Source: an uncultured Acetatifactor sp. (GTDB lineage: Bacteria; Bacillota; Clostridia; Lachnospirales; Lachnospiraceae). From it: a stretch of 64,000 nt of DNA. Shown in pieces: positions 9,336-17,321 of the stretch. Made by a program: the position numbers and the translations under genes. The first letter of the stretch is position 1; every line of letters begins with the position of its first letter. The notes below the pieces were generated by a model. It saw nothing but the letters and a program-made list of their open reading frames with translations. It was not told where the DNA came from and did no database searches. Where the stretch lies: assembly GCA_947627115.1 (NCBI GenBank), contig CANQUQ010000001.1, positions 1 to 64,000 of the forward strand. Direction: 5' to 3'.

Positions 9336-10112
9336 TCAGCCCAGCGCCACGTCCAGGATCATCATCAGGACAAAGCCGACGGCCACCCCGACGGTGGCTA
9401 TGTTGGAATGTTCCCCGGCCTGAGATTCCGGGATCAGCTCTTCCACCACCACGTAGATCATGGCGCCTGCCGCAAGTGCCAGCATGTAAGGAAGCACCGC
9501 TGTCACCTGTTCCGCCAGTGCCAGCGTCAGCAGGGCTCCCAGCGGCTCTACCGCTCCGGACAGCACTCCGTACCAAAAGGCTCTGGGACGGGAACTCCCC
9601 GCATTTCTCATAGGCATGGAAATAATAGCTCCCTCCGGGAAATTCTGTATGGCGATCCCTATGGCCAGCACCATGGCTCCGGCCATACTGATGCCGGTTC
9701 TGTCCAGCATGGCTCCGGCCAGCGTGACACCTACAGCCATTCCCTCAGGAAGGTTGTGGAGCGTGACTGCGAGCATGAGCATGGTGGATTTCTGAAGTTC
9801 GCTCTTTACGCCCTCCGGCTTGTCGTTGTCCAGATGCATATGAGGCACCAGCGTATCCAGCAGGAGCAAAAATCCCATTCCCAGAAGAAAACCTGCCGCT
9901 GCAGGCAGCCAGATGTTCCCTCCCTGCTCCCTCGCCATCTCGATGGCGGGAATCAGCAGCGACCAGACGGAGGCCGCGATCATGACACCTGCGGCAAAGC
10001 CCAGCAGCAGCTTCTGCAGCCTGGAGCTCATCTGCCGTTTCATAAAAAATACCATGGCTGCCCCCAGGGCGGTTCCCAAAAAAGGTATGATCAAAACAAA
10101 TGCTTCTTCCAT
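9336..10112 (-). CDS. ZIP family divalent metal transporter (ZupT-like)
   Basis: A 258-residue inner membrane protein with about eight helices that probably imports Zn2+, Fe2+ or related ions. The transport helices carry HNLPEGMAVGV (His119 to Glu123) and a second motif QNFPEGA (156-162), where the usual His is Gln. A His/Asp-rich stretch HMHLDND at 91-97 lies in the variable cytosolic loop, as in other ZIP proteins. The ATG follows a GGGGAGCGAA site. No Zur box was recognised upstream. It is not obviously co-transcribed with cobA, which ends 123 bases upstream. Confidence 0.88.
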   Translation of the reverse strand: MEEAFVLIIPFLGTALGAAMVFFMKRQMSSRLQKLLLGFAAGVMIAASVWSLLIPAIEMAREQGGNIWLPAAAGFLLGMGFLLLLDTLVPHMHLDNDKPEGVKSELQKSTMLMLAVTLHNLPEGMAVGVTLAGAMLDRTGISMAGAMVLAIGIAIQNFPEGAIISMPMRNAGSSRPRAFWYGVLSGAVEPLGALLTLALAEQVTAVLPYMLALAAGAMIYVVVEELIPESQAGEHSNIATVGVAVGFVLMMILDVALG

Positions 10113-10235
10113 TTCGCTCCCCGATTTGATTCACATATTAGATGAACGTCTTACTTTCTATTACTCCATAGTATGTAACAACGCCTGTTCAAAATGCAGA
10201 TGCCCCCTTTGCGGGCTCCGCACTGCCACTGCCGG

Positions 10236-10751
10236 CTAGAATTCAATGCCTTCCCTTGCCTGTACGCCCTTTTGGTAAGGATGACGCACACAGCGCATCT
10301 CCGTGACATAGTCCGCTGCGTCTGCCAGGATGTCTGCGCAGTCCCGCCCTGTAAGTACCAGCTCCGGGCCGTCCTCCCCGACCGCCAGAAGACGCTCCAG
10401 TTTTTTCAGGTCCAGCAGATTCCATTTCACCGGATAAGTCACCTCATCCAGAACGATCATATTGCAGGCCCTTTTCTCAACGGCCGCCAGCAGTCGGTCC
10501 AAAATGGCATTGTGGACATCCGTCAGCTCCCTCTTGTCCTCCCAGGACATGGAATCGTAAAATCCGTAATTTTTATCGCTCCGCAGGATCTGTATCTGAG
10601 GAAGTGCCTGCAGCACATGCAGCTCCCCGGTGTCGCCGCCTTTCATGAACTGGGCAAAGTACACCTTCCTTCCCCGTCCCGCCGCTCTCACCGCCAGCCC
10701 TACCGCCGCCGTTGTTTTTCCCTTTCCGTCCCCCGTGTACAGATGAATCAT
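10236..10751 (-). CDS. cobA: Corrinoid adenosyltransferase (CobA/BtuR type)
   Basis: Transfers the adenosyl group of ATP to the cobalt of reduced corrinoids to make adenosylcobalamin precursors. The 171-residue protein matches the CobA/CobO/BtuR family along its length: P-loop GDGKGKTT (8-15), FMKGGDTGEL, DEVTYPVKW, LTGRDCADIL and the family C-terminus beginning HPYQKG. It starts 25 bases downstream of a MetH-reactivation-like gene on the same strand, which supports a shared corrinoid role. No cobalamin riboswitch was recognised upstream of the pair. Confidence 0.93.
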   Translation of the reverse strand: MIHLYTGDGKGKTTAAVGLAVRAAGRGRKVYFAQFMKGGDTGELHVLQALPQIQILRSDKNYGFYDSMSWEDKRELTDVHNAILDRLLAAVEKRACNMIVLDEVTYPVKWNLLDLKKLERLLAVGEDGPELVLTGRDCADILADAADYVTEMRCVRHPYQKGVQAREGIEF

Positions 10752-10776
10752 TCCTGCTCCCTCCCGCCGTCTGCGT

Positions 10777-11472
10777 TCAAAATCTTCCGAATATCCTGCT
10801 GTATCCGTAGCTCAGCGGCACATCCGGCATGCGAGCAGCCATCCTTCCCAGCTGCGGGCCTTCCTCCATCCGGTTCGGGCAGCTTCTGCTGTCGCAGCCG
10901 GTGCATATGCCCTGACAGCTGCGTGCGGCATCGCCGGTCAGTTCCGCCACGAACGCCACGCTCTTTTTGGGTATCATACAGAACGCCTCGTTGCATTTCA
11001 CGGGCAGGGCAAGACGTTCCAGCATGCCTTTTAGCCGCTCCAGTGGAAATTCCTGACCGCTGCCCGGAAAGTGATAGCGGGCGACATGGAGGGCCGTATG
11101 TTCTGCAATATATTGATTGTAGGCGGCATATCCCCGGAGCAGCAGCTCACTGGCCAGGCTCTCCACCATGTAGCACTCACTGAGGCGTCCGCGGACGGCG
11201 AACCGTTCCTGGAGAATATCAGGCCCCTTCCCCAGCGTCATCAGCACCTCTGCACAGTTATACTGCTGCTCTTCGCCTCCGTCCGCCAGGCCGGCCTCAT
11301 AGAGAAGTCCGTGATCCCAGCAGGCCTCACTGCGAACATAAGGCATCATTTTCTCCGCCACGTCCGCCAGCTCCTGCAACTGCTCCTCGCCATAATGATA
11401 TTTTTTCAGGACAGCGCGCAGAAATGCCGGAGTCGTAAATTCATTCAGCAATCCGTCAAAAAATTTTTTCAT
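10777..11472 (-). CDS. MetH reactivation-domain-like protein, probable corrinoid partner
   Basis: A 231-residue soluble protein. The middle (about residues 95-190) has the order seen in stand-alone vitamin B12-dependent methionine synthase activation domains: a helix SLASELLLRGY, a GxGxEFPLE stretch, then CNEAFCMIPKKSVAFV. It ends in a cysteine cluster CTGCDSRSCPNR, which resembles the C-terminal cysteine motif of clostridial proteins of that type. Its position directly before cobA in the same operon supports a corrinoid link. The N-terminal 90 residues are not recognised. The assignment is by pattern memory; a small uncharacterised Cys-rich family is the alternative. The ribosome binding site before the ATG is weak. 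Confidence 0.5.
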   Translation of the reverse strand: MKKFFDGLLNEFTTPAFLRAVLKKYHYGEEQLQELADVAEKMMPYVRSEACWDHGLLYEAGLADGGEEQQYNCAEVLMTLGKGPDILQERFAVRGRLSECYMVESLASELLLRGYAAYNQYIAEHTALHVARYHFPGSGQEFPLERLKGMLERLALPVKCNEAFCMIPKKSVAFVAELTGDAARSCQGICTGCDSRSCPNRMEEGPQLGRMAARMPDVPLSYGYSRIFGRF

Positions 11473-11510
11473 GAATTTACTTTAACAAACAATGTTCTAT
11501 TTTGCAATGT

Positions 11511-11539
11511 TTGACAATTTCCTGCTCATATGTTATAAT
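11511..11539 (+). promoter_or_regulatory. Perfect consensus sigma-A promoter of the AGCS symporter gene
   Basis: TTGACA (11511-11516), 17-base spacer, TATAAT (11534-11539). Both hexamers and the spacing match consensus exactly. It predicts a leader of about 115 bases before the start codon at 11663. Confidence 0.85.
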
Positions 11540-11588
11540 GCATATGATTTTTATTTATGAGAATAACGAATATCTTACGGTGACTTCG

Positions 11589-11622
11589 CAGATGAGGTTT
11601 TTATCCTTATCTGTATTTTTTT
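11589..11622 (+). promoter_or_regulatory. Terminator-like hairpin in the AGCS leader (candidate attenuator)
   Basis: CAGATGAGG (11589-11597) pairs with CCTTATCTG (11605-11613), nine pairs including one G-U, with a 7-base loop, and is followed by TA and seven T residues (11616-11622). This is an intrinsic terminator placed between promoter and coding region. ACGGT (11577-11581) can pair with ACCGT (11631-11635) around it. No known riboswitch consensus, including glycine, was recognised. Confidence 0.55.
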
Positions 11623-11662
11623 AGAGGATTACCGTGGCATTCCGTTAAGAGGAGGAAATGTA

Positions 11663-13156
11663 ATGTTAGAAATTGTCACTAAAGTCAACGATTTCGTCAA
11701 CGGCATCGTATGGGGCTGGCCGGCGCTGATCCTGCTTGCTTTCGTAGGCGTGCTGATGACCTGTCTGACAAAATTTTTTCAGATCGGGCACATCGGCCAT
11801 TGGATGAAAATGACCATCGGCGCCATTTTCAGGGATAAGCATGTAGTGGGGCATACCCAGGACAGATCTATATCCCAGTTCCAGTCTCTGTGCACCGCCC
11901 TGGCGGCTACCGTGGGCACCGGCAACATCGTGGGCGTGGCGGGCGCCATCATGGTGGGCGGTCCCGGCGCGGTGTTCTGGATGTGGCTCATCGCCTTTTT
12001 CGGAATGATGACGAACTACTCCGAGAATGTGCTGGGAATCTACTACCGCAGAAAAAATAAGCACGGCGAATGGTGCGGAGGCGCCATGTACTACCTGAGG
12101 GACGGCCTTGGCAGCAAAAAGCACTGCAGGGGCATCGGCAAGGTGCTTGCCGTCCTGTTCTCCATCTTCTGCTTTCTTGCCTCTTTCGGTATCGGCAACA
12201 TGACGCAGGTGAACTCGATCTCCGGCAATATGAAGACCGTGTTCCATGTTCCCACCTGGGTGACCGGAATCGGCATCATGATCCTGGGCGGCCTGGTGAT
12301 CGTGGGCGGTCTGAAGCGTATTGCGGCAGTGACGGAGAAGATCGTGCCCTTTATGGTAGTTATCTACATTGTGGGAAGCATTGTGATCTTCTTTACCAAT
12401 ATTTCCCATGTGGGCGCAGTGTTCAGCGCCATCTTCCGGGGAGCCTTTGCCGTGAAGGCGGCAGGCGGCGGCATCGTGGGCTATGGCATCAAGCTGGCCA
12501 TCGAGCAGGGCATGAAGCGCGGTGTATTCTCCAACGAGGCAGGTCTGGGCTCCTCCGTTATGGTACACTCCAACTCCAACGTCAGTGAACCGGTCCGTCA
12601 AGGCATGTGGGGCATCTTTGAAGTGTTCGCGGACACCATGATTGTCTGCACGCTCACCGCATTCTCCGTTCTTTCCTCCGGTCTGATCGATCTGCAGACC
12701 GGCGTGGCACAGACGGCCTACAACGGAACAGAGCTGACCAACTCCAACATGATATCCACCGTGTTCTCCATGCACTTCGGAAAGGCGGGCGCAGCCTTTG
12801 TGGCGATCGCCGTTATGCTCTTCGCCTTCTCCACCGTTCTGGGCTGGAGCCACTACGGTACAAAGGCATGCGAGTTCCTGTTCGGCGAAAAATATACTAT
12901 TGTCTACCGCGTGATCTTTGTGGCTGCCATCTTCGGAGGCGCAGTGATGAGCGACAATCTGGCATGGGATCTGGCGGATACCTTTAACGGCATGATGATG
13001 ATCCCCAACCTGATCGGTGTGCTGGTGCTCTCTCCTCTGGTATACAGGATCACCAAGAATTATGTAGACCGCGTGCTCAAGGGCAAAAAGGAAAAGCCCA
13101 TGCTCTCAGCCTTCCCCGATATCCAGGAGGAACAGGAAAAGAAAGTGAGCGCATAA
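11663..13156 (+). CDS. Alanine/glycine:cation symporter (AGCS family)
   Basis: Sodium- or proton-coupled importer of alanine or glycine, 497 residues with about eleven membrane helices. Family signatures are visible: ALAATVGTGNIVGVAGAI near residues 74-91 and FSNEAGLGSS near 290, along with the N-terminal NGIVWGWPALILL. The ATG has a strong GAGGAGG site eight bases upstream. The gene is monocistronic, with a perfect consensus promoter, a leader carrying a terminator-like hairpin, and a strong terminator just after the stop codon. Substrate choice between alanine and glycine cannot be decided from sequence. Confidence 0.95.
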   Translation: MLEIVTKVNDFVNGIVWGWPALILLAFVGVLMTCLTKFFQIGHIGHWMKMTIGAIFRDKHVVGHTQDRSISQFQSLCTALAATVGTGNIVGVAGAIMVGGPGAVFWMWLIAFFGMMTNYSENVLGIYYRRKNKHGEWCGGAMYYLRDGLGSKKHCRGIGKVLAVLFSIFCFLASFGIGNMTQVNSISGNMKTVFHVPTWVTGIGIMILGGLVIVGGLKRIAAVTEKIVPFMVVIYIVGSIVIFFTNISHVGAVFSAIFRGAFAVKAAGGGIVGYGIKLAIEQGMKRGVFSNEAGLGSSVMVHSNSNVSEPVRQGMWGIFEVFADTMIVCTLTAFSVLSSGLIDLQTGVAQTAYNGTELTNSNMISTVFSMHFGKAGAAFVAIAVMLFAFSTVLGWSHYGTKACEFLFGEKYTIVYRVIFVAAIFGGAVMSDNLAWDLADTFNGMMMIPNLIGVLVLSPLVYRITKNYVDRVLKGKKEKPMLSAFPDIQEEQEKKVSA

Positions 13157-13162
13157 TAAGAG

Positions 13163-13196
13163 ACGGCCTGCCGGCAAATTCCGGCAGGCCGTTTTT
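13163..13196 (+). terminator. Intrinsic terminator after the AGCS gene
   Basis: ACGGCCTGCCGG (13163-13174) pairs perfectly with CCGGCAGGCCGT (13181-13192), 6-base loop, followed by TTTT. It lies seven bases after the symporter stop codon. Confidence 0.9.
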
Positions 13197-13239
13197 GTCA
13201 TCGTCCCATATGGACAGTTCCCAGATCTGTACCCAGGCC

Positions 13240-15141
13240 TTATTTTATCGGTTTCACCTTCAGGCATCTGACGGCATTTAAGACCGCCAGCACCATGACC
13301 CCCACATCCGCAAAAACCGCCAGCCACATATTGGCGATGCCCAGCGCGCCAAGGAACAGGCATACAGCCTTCACAGCCAGGGCGAACACGATATTCTCGT
13401 AGACGATTCGGAGGCACTTGCGGGAGATCCGCATTGCCAGCGCCAGCTTCATGGGATTGTCGTCCATGAGAACGATGTCGGCCGCCTCGATGGCCGCATC
13501 CGAGCCGAGCGCTCCCATTGCCACGCCGATGTCCGCACGGGAAAGTACCGGCGCGTCATTTATGCCGTCCCCCACAAAGGCCAGCCTTTCACCGGGAGCC
13601 TTCTCCGTCAGAAGCTTTTCCACCGCCTCTACTTTGTCCGCAGGAAGAAGCTCGCTCTCCACGTCATCTACCCCGATCTTTTCCGCCACGCAGTCCGCAG
13701 CTGTCCGGCTGTCCCCGGTGAGCATCACCGTCTTTTTTACGCCCATGCCCTTCAGGGCGCGGACCGCCTGCACGGACTGCTCCTTTATCACATCGGAGAT
13801 CAGAATATATCCTGCATAGCGGCCGTCTATCGCCACATGGACCACGGTGCCGGCCTCCGTATTCTCCGGGCAGCCAAGCCCCAGCCTCCTCATCAGCTTC
13901 TCGCTGCCCGCTGCCACCTGCAGACCGTCCACACAGGCGATGACGCCGTGGCCGCCCATCTCTTCCACATCCGTCACTCTCTCCGCACCGATCTCCTGCC
14001 CGTAGGCCTCCCGGATGCTCCTGCCGATCGGATGGGTGGAATAGCTCTCGGCACAGGCCGCGCATTCCAGCAGTCTCTCCCCGGATTCCCCGGAGGGATA
14101 AATTCCCGTTACCTGAAATACACCCTTGGTCAGCGTTCCGGTCTTGTCAAAGACCACATACCTTGTCTTGGCCAAGGCCTCCAGATAGTTGGAGCCCTTC
14201 ACCAGAATACCGTTTGCGGACGCTCCTCCGATGCCTCCGAAAAAGCTCAACGGTATAGAGATCACCAGCGCGCAGGGACAGCTGATGACAAGGAATGTCA
14301 GGGCGCGGATGATCCAGACGCTCCAATCGGCAGAATTTCCCAGGAGCAGATTCACCGCCGAGGGAAGGATCGCCAGCGCCAGAGCGCTGTAGCATACCGC
14401 CGGAGTATAATAACGGGCAAACTTCGTGATAAAATTCTCGGCCCGCGCCTTTTTCATGCTGGAATTCTCCACCAGATCCAATATCTTGGAGACCGTGGAT
14501 TCACCGAATTCCTTGGTGGTGCGGATCTTCAAAAGACCTGTGAGGTTCACGCAGCCGCTGATGACCGCCTGGCCGTCATGCACCTCTCTGGGCACGCTCT
14601 CCCCGGTCAGGGCGCTGGTGTTCAGCGTGGAGGTCCCTTGCATCACCACGCCGTCAATGGGTATTTTTTCTCCGGGCCGCACGACAATGGTCGTTCCGAT
14701 CCGGACATCGTCGGGGTCGGCCTGCTCCAGGCTTCCGTCCTCATTCTCCACGTTGGCATAATCCGGGCGGATATCCATGAGAGCGGTAATATTCCTTCGG
14801 CTCTTCCCCACAGCTACGGACTGGAACAACTCGCCGATCTGATAGAACAGCATTACGGCGACGCCCTCGGAGAACTCCCCTGCCCGTCCCTGGGATTCGT
14901 TATAGACTCCCAACAGCATGGCGCCTAACGTGGCCACCGCCATCAGGAAATTTTCGTCGAACACTTCCCCGTGGGCGATGCCCAGCACCGCCTTTTTCAA
15001 TATATCACCGCCAATAATAAAATAGGGGATCAGATATAATACAAACCGCAGATACCCCTCCGCCGGTACAAAGTGCAGCACCGCCATGAGCAGTGCTGCG
15101 GCCAGGATCCGATATAAGACTTTTCTCTGTTTTTTCGTCAT
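13240..15141 (-). CDS. P1B-type heavy-metal ATPase (Zn/Cd/Pb exporter, CadA/ZntA-like)
   Basis: ATP-driven metal exporter, 633 residues. It shows TGES (179-182, actuator), the membrane metal site Cys288-Pro-Cys290 (SCPCALVIS), the phosphorylated Asp332 in DKTGT, an HP motif (STHPIG) in the nucleotide domain, GDGINDAP, and a last helix with [14 protein letters not shown], whose Asp is typical of the Zn/Cd/Pb subgroup rather than copper pumps. It lacks its own N-terminal metal-binding domain; that function is supplied by the separate HMA protein encoded 45 bases upstream. The operon has an ArsR/CzrA-like operator. The ATG follows a GGGGAGACAG site. Confidence 0.93.
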   Translation of the reverse strand: MTKKQRKVLYRILAAALLMAVLHFVPAEGYLRFVLYLIPYFIIGGDILKKAVLGIAHGEVFDENFLMAVATLGAMLLGVYNESQGRAGEFSEGVAVMLFYQIGELFQSVAVGKSRRNITALMDIRPDYANVENEDGSLEQADPDDVRIGTTIVVRPGEKIPIDGVVMQGTSTLNTSALTGESVPREVHDGQAVISGCVNLTGLLKIRTTKEFGESTVSKILDLVENSSMKKARAENFITKFARYYTPAVCYSALALAILPSAVNLLLGNSADWSVWIIRALTFLVISCPCALVISIPLSFFGGIGGASANGILVKGSNYLEALAKTRYVVFDKTGTLTKGVFQVTGIYPSGESGERLLECAACAESYSTHPIGRSIREAYGQEIGAERVTDVEEMGGHGVIACVDGLQVAAGSEKLMRRLGLGCPENTEAGTVVHVAIDGRYAGYILISDVIKEQSVQAVRALKGMGVKKTVMLTGDSRTAADCVAEKIGVDDVESELLPADKVEAVEKLLTEKAPGERLAFVGDGINDAPVLSRADIGVAMGALGSDAAIEAADIVLMDDNPMKLALAMRISRKCLRIVYENIVFALAVKAVCLFLGALGIANMWLAVFADVGVMVLAVLNAVRCLKVKPIK

Positions 15142-15186
15142 GACTGTCTCCCCGTTTCGCGTTGAGATCTCGTAGCAGGGACCGCT

Positions 15187-15408
15187 TTAGACCAGATAGA
15201 TCTCGCAGTCGCTCTCCACCCTTTTACACGCCTTCCGCACCGTCTGCATCACGCTGTCCTCGTCAGCGCCCTCCGCAAATTCCACTTTCATCTTTTGTGT
15301 CATAAAGCTTACCGCCGCATCCTGTACACCCTCCACCTTTTTCGCCGCATCCTCCATTTTCAGCGCGCAGTTGGCACAATCCACTTCAATCTTGTAGGTC
15401 CTTTTCAT
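15187..15408 (-). CDS. Small HMA-domain metal chaperone
   Basis: A 73-residue single heavy-metal-associated domain with Cys11-x-x-Cys14 in VDCANCALKM and the beta-alpha-beta pattern of CopZ-like proteins. Asp10 before the first Cys (DCxxC) is the variant seen in Zn/Cd/Pb-type domains (ZntA) rather than the copper type (MxCxxC). Its position before a Zn/Cd-type ATPase lacking an N-terminal HMA domain suggests it is a detached metal-loading domain of that pump. Strong AGGAGG site eight bases before ATG. Confidence 0.88.
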   Translation of the reverse strand: MKRTYKIEVDCANCALKMEDAAKKVEGVQDAAVSFMTQKMKVEFAEGADEDSVMQTVRKACKRVESDCEIYLV

Positions 15409-15451
15409 CGTCTCATCCTCCTCATATTTTCGGCAAGATCATGATTGCTCT

Positions 15452-15479
15452 TTCATATGAACGATTGTTCATATGACAA
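15452..15479 (-). promoter_or_regulatory. Promoter of the HMA-ATPase operon
   Basis: Minus strand: TTGTCA (15474-15479), 16-base spacer, TATGAA (15452-15457), lying directly over the inverted-repeat operator, so a bound repressor would block polymerase. Confidence 0.5.
15453..15476 (-). promoter_or_regulatory. ArsR/SmtB (CzrA-like) operator
   Basis: A perfect 10-bp inverted repeat, TCATATGAAC (15453-15462), GATT, GTTCATATGA (15467-15476). Its core TGAAC..GTTCA flanked by ATA/TAT resembles the zinc/cadmium-responsive CzrA, SmtB and CadC operators. It sits in the promoter of the metal-export operon. No ArsR-family gene is in the window. Confidence 0.7.
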
Positions 15480-15528
15480 TAATAACATACTTGGGGCAAA
15501 TGTCAACTGTTTTTAAAAAATTTTCATC

Positions 15529-15573
15529 AAAAACAGCCGGCCACAACATAGTCATGTCATGGCCGGCCGTTTT
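15529..15573 (-). terminator. Intrinsic terminator downstream of clpX
   Basis: GCCGGCCA (15536-15543) pairs with TGGCCGGC (15560-15567), extended by flanking AAAAC and GTTTT. In minus-strand RNA it is followed by a U run, 18 bases after the clpX stop. The outer A/T pairs make it potentially bidirectional. Confidence 0.75.
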
Positions 15574-15590
15574 GATCTGTCCGTCTGTTT

Positions 15591-17135
15591 TTAATTGTCT
15601 TTTCCTGCCTCATCTGCGGGAAGCTCCTTCAGCTCCTCCATCCTTTCCAGATGCTGATTGCTCCGGATATCAATGATGGGCCCTCCCGTTCCTTTGATAT
15701 AGTCTCCGGTGATGGTGACCCTGCCGATGTTGTCATCCTTGGGGATCTCATACATGATATCCAGCATAAATTCCTCAATGATAGAGCGCAGCGCCCTTGC
15801 ACCGGTGTCTCTCTCCATTGCCTTCTCCGCGATGGCCTCCAGGGCATCGTCGGAAAACTCCAGCTTCACCTCGTCCAGCTCCAGGAGCTTCTGGTATTGC
15901 TTCAGGATAGCGTTTTTGGGCTCCTTCAGTATCTTGACCATCATTTCCTGATTCAGCCCCTCCAGTGTGAAGATCACAGGGAGACGGCCGATGAACTCAG
16001 GGATCATGCCAAATTTTCTGATATCCTCCACCGTCACCTTAGACAGGATATTTTTATCCTTGTCGTATTTGTCCCGCAGCTCCGAGTTGAAGCCGATAGA
16101 AGCAGATTTGCTCAGGCGCTCCTTGATAATATCCTCCAGCTCCGGAAATGCGCCGCCGCAGATAAAGAGAATATTGCGGGTATTGACCGTTGCCAGCGGC
16201 ACCATGGCATTTTTGCTGTTCGCGCCCACAGGCACCTCCACCTCCGCGCCTTCGAGGAGCTTGAGCATCCCCTGCTGCACGCTCTCTCCGCTGACATCGC
16301 GGGTATTGGTATTCTTCTTCTTAGCTATCTTATCGATCTCGTCGATGAAGATGATCCCCTGCTCTGCTTTCTCCACATCGTTGTCGGCCGCCGCCAGGAG
16401 CTTCGATACCACCGATTCGATATCATCTCCGATATAGCCCGCCTCCGTCAGGGAGGTAGCGTCGGCAATGGCCAGAGGAACATCCAGCAGTCTTGCAAGA
16501 GTCTTTACCAGGTAGGTCTTGCCGCAGCCGGTGGGTCCGATCATCAGCATATTCGACTTTTCAATTTCTATGTTGTCCATAGAGCCCGTGGCCACACGCT
16601 TATAGTGGTTATATACCGCCACCGAGATCACCTTTTTGGCGTGTTCCTGTCCCACTACGTATTCGTCCAGACTGGCCTTTATCTTATGAGGCGCAGGAAT
16701 ATCCCGGATGTTCAGCGCCGGTTCCTGTCCTTCCTTTTTCTTCTTTTTTTTCAGCTTCTGCTTGTTGGGAATACCGCCGTCGCCCTGCAGATCCGCAAGA
16801 TTCACAAAGCTGATGTTGGGAAATCCTCCCTGTCTGGTGAGCTGATCCAGTTCGCTCTGCAGACTGGGATTATTCAGCATTCCCTGATAATCGAACTGGC
16901 TCACCGTCTCCATAGTCTTATGCATGCAGTCATTGCAGACACAGATATTGTTGGGCAGCTTGAACATTTTTCCCGTCTTGCTCTCCGGCCGGCGGCAGAT
17001 AAAACATACATCCTCGTATTCACTGTTGTCGCTCCTGCCTGCCTTCTGGGTATTGGAGGCATCGGAATGGCCTTCCGTCAGGTCGGTATCCTTTTCAGTA
17101 TCTTTCTCGGTATCCTTTTCATTTAAATCAGACAT
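15591..17135 (-). CDS. clpX: ATP-dependent Clp protease ATP-binding subunit ClpX, long form
   Basis: AAA+ unfoldase that delivers substrates to ClpP. At 514 residues it is about 80-90 longer than usual ClpX. Residues 1-40 are a polar tail with repeated EKDT units; 41-72 form the zinc-binding domain (Cys44, Cys47, Cys67, Cys70); an extended Lys-rich linker (about 85-150, six consecutive Lys around 129-134) leads to the AAA+ domain with Walker A GPTGCGKT (200-207), pore motif GYIGD, Walker B IIFIDEIDKIA, an IGF loop (SASIGFNSE) for ClpP binding and sensor-2 GARALRS. No clpP or tig is adjacent, unlike the usual arrangement. It has its own promoter and terminator. Confidence 0.92.
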   Translation of the reverse strand: MSDLNEKDTEKDTEKDTDLTEGHSDASNTQKAGRSDNSEYEDVCFICRRPESKTGKMFKLPNNICVCNDCMHKTMETVSQFDYQGMLNNPSLQSELDQLTRQGGFPNISFVNLADLQGDGGIPNKQKLKKKKKKEGQEPALNIRDIPAPHKIKASLDEYVVGQEHAKKVISVAVYNHYKRVATGSMDNIEIEKSNMLMIGPTGCGKTYLVKTLARLLDVPLAIADATSLTEAGYIGDDIESVVSKLLAAADNDVEKAEQGIIFIDEIDKIAKKKNTNTRDVSGESVQQGMLKLLEGAEVEVPVGANSKNAMVPLATVNTRNILFICGGAFPELEDIIKERLSKSASIGFNSELRDKYDKDKNILSKVTVEDIRKFGMIPEFIGRLPVIFTLEGLNQEMMVKILKEPKNAILKQYQKLLELDEVKLEFSDDALEAIAEKAMERDTGARALRSIIEEFMLDIMYEIPKDDNIGRVTITGDYIKGTGGPIIDIRSNQHLERMEELKELPADEAGKDN

Positions 17136-17191
17136 ACACTTCTCCGTTTCCCCGGCCGATTCCGGGCATTCTCACATTAGGACCTGATATG

Positions 17192-17220
17192 AGTATACTT
17201 GAAAACTCGCCTCTGTACAA
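17192..17220 (-). promoter_or_regulatory. Sigma-A promoter of clpX
   Basis: Minus strand: TTGTAC (17215-17220), 17-base spacer, TATACT (17192-17197), 57 bases upstream of the clpX start codon. No CtsR or CIRCE operator was recognised. Confidence 0.65.
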
Positions 17221-17253
17221 GTGAACTTTTTCTAAACAGTCCGGCGGGAGCAT

Positions 17254-17291
17254 AAAAGGATCCCGGACAGCCTCGGTGCCGTCCGGGATCC
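17254..17291 (-). terminator. Intrinsic terminator of htrA
   Basis: GGATCCCGGAC (17258-17268) pairs perfectly with GTCCGGGATCC (17281-17291), 12-base loop. On the minus strand it is followed by TTTTA, 31 bases after the htrA stop codon. Confidence 0.85.
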
Positions 17292-17321
17292 CTGCATATA
17301 CATTATTGTAAACGCGGCAGA

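Noticed and set aside
10197-10230. Possible terminator after cobA
   Set aside because: A GCAGTGC/GCATCTGC stem is imperfect and is followed by only ATTTTG, too weak to call.
11666-12853. A 395-codon minus-strand frame opposite the AGCS gene
   Set aside because: Antisense to a well-supported membrane transporter; His/Asp-rich low-complexity product.
15651-17126. A 491-codon plus-strand frame opposite clpX
   Set aside because: ClpX motifs on the minus strand are unambiguous; the antisense product has no recognisable domain.
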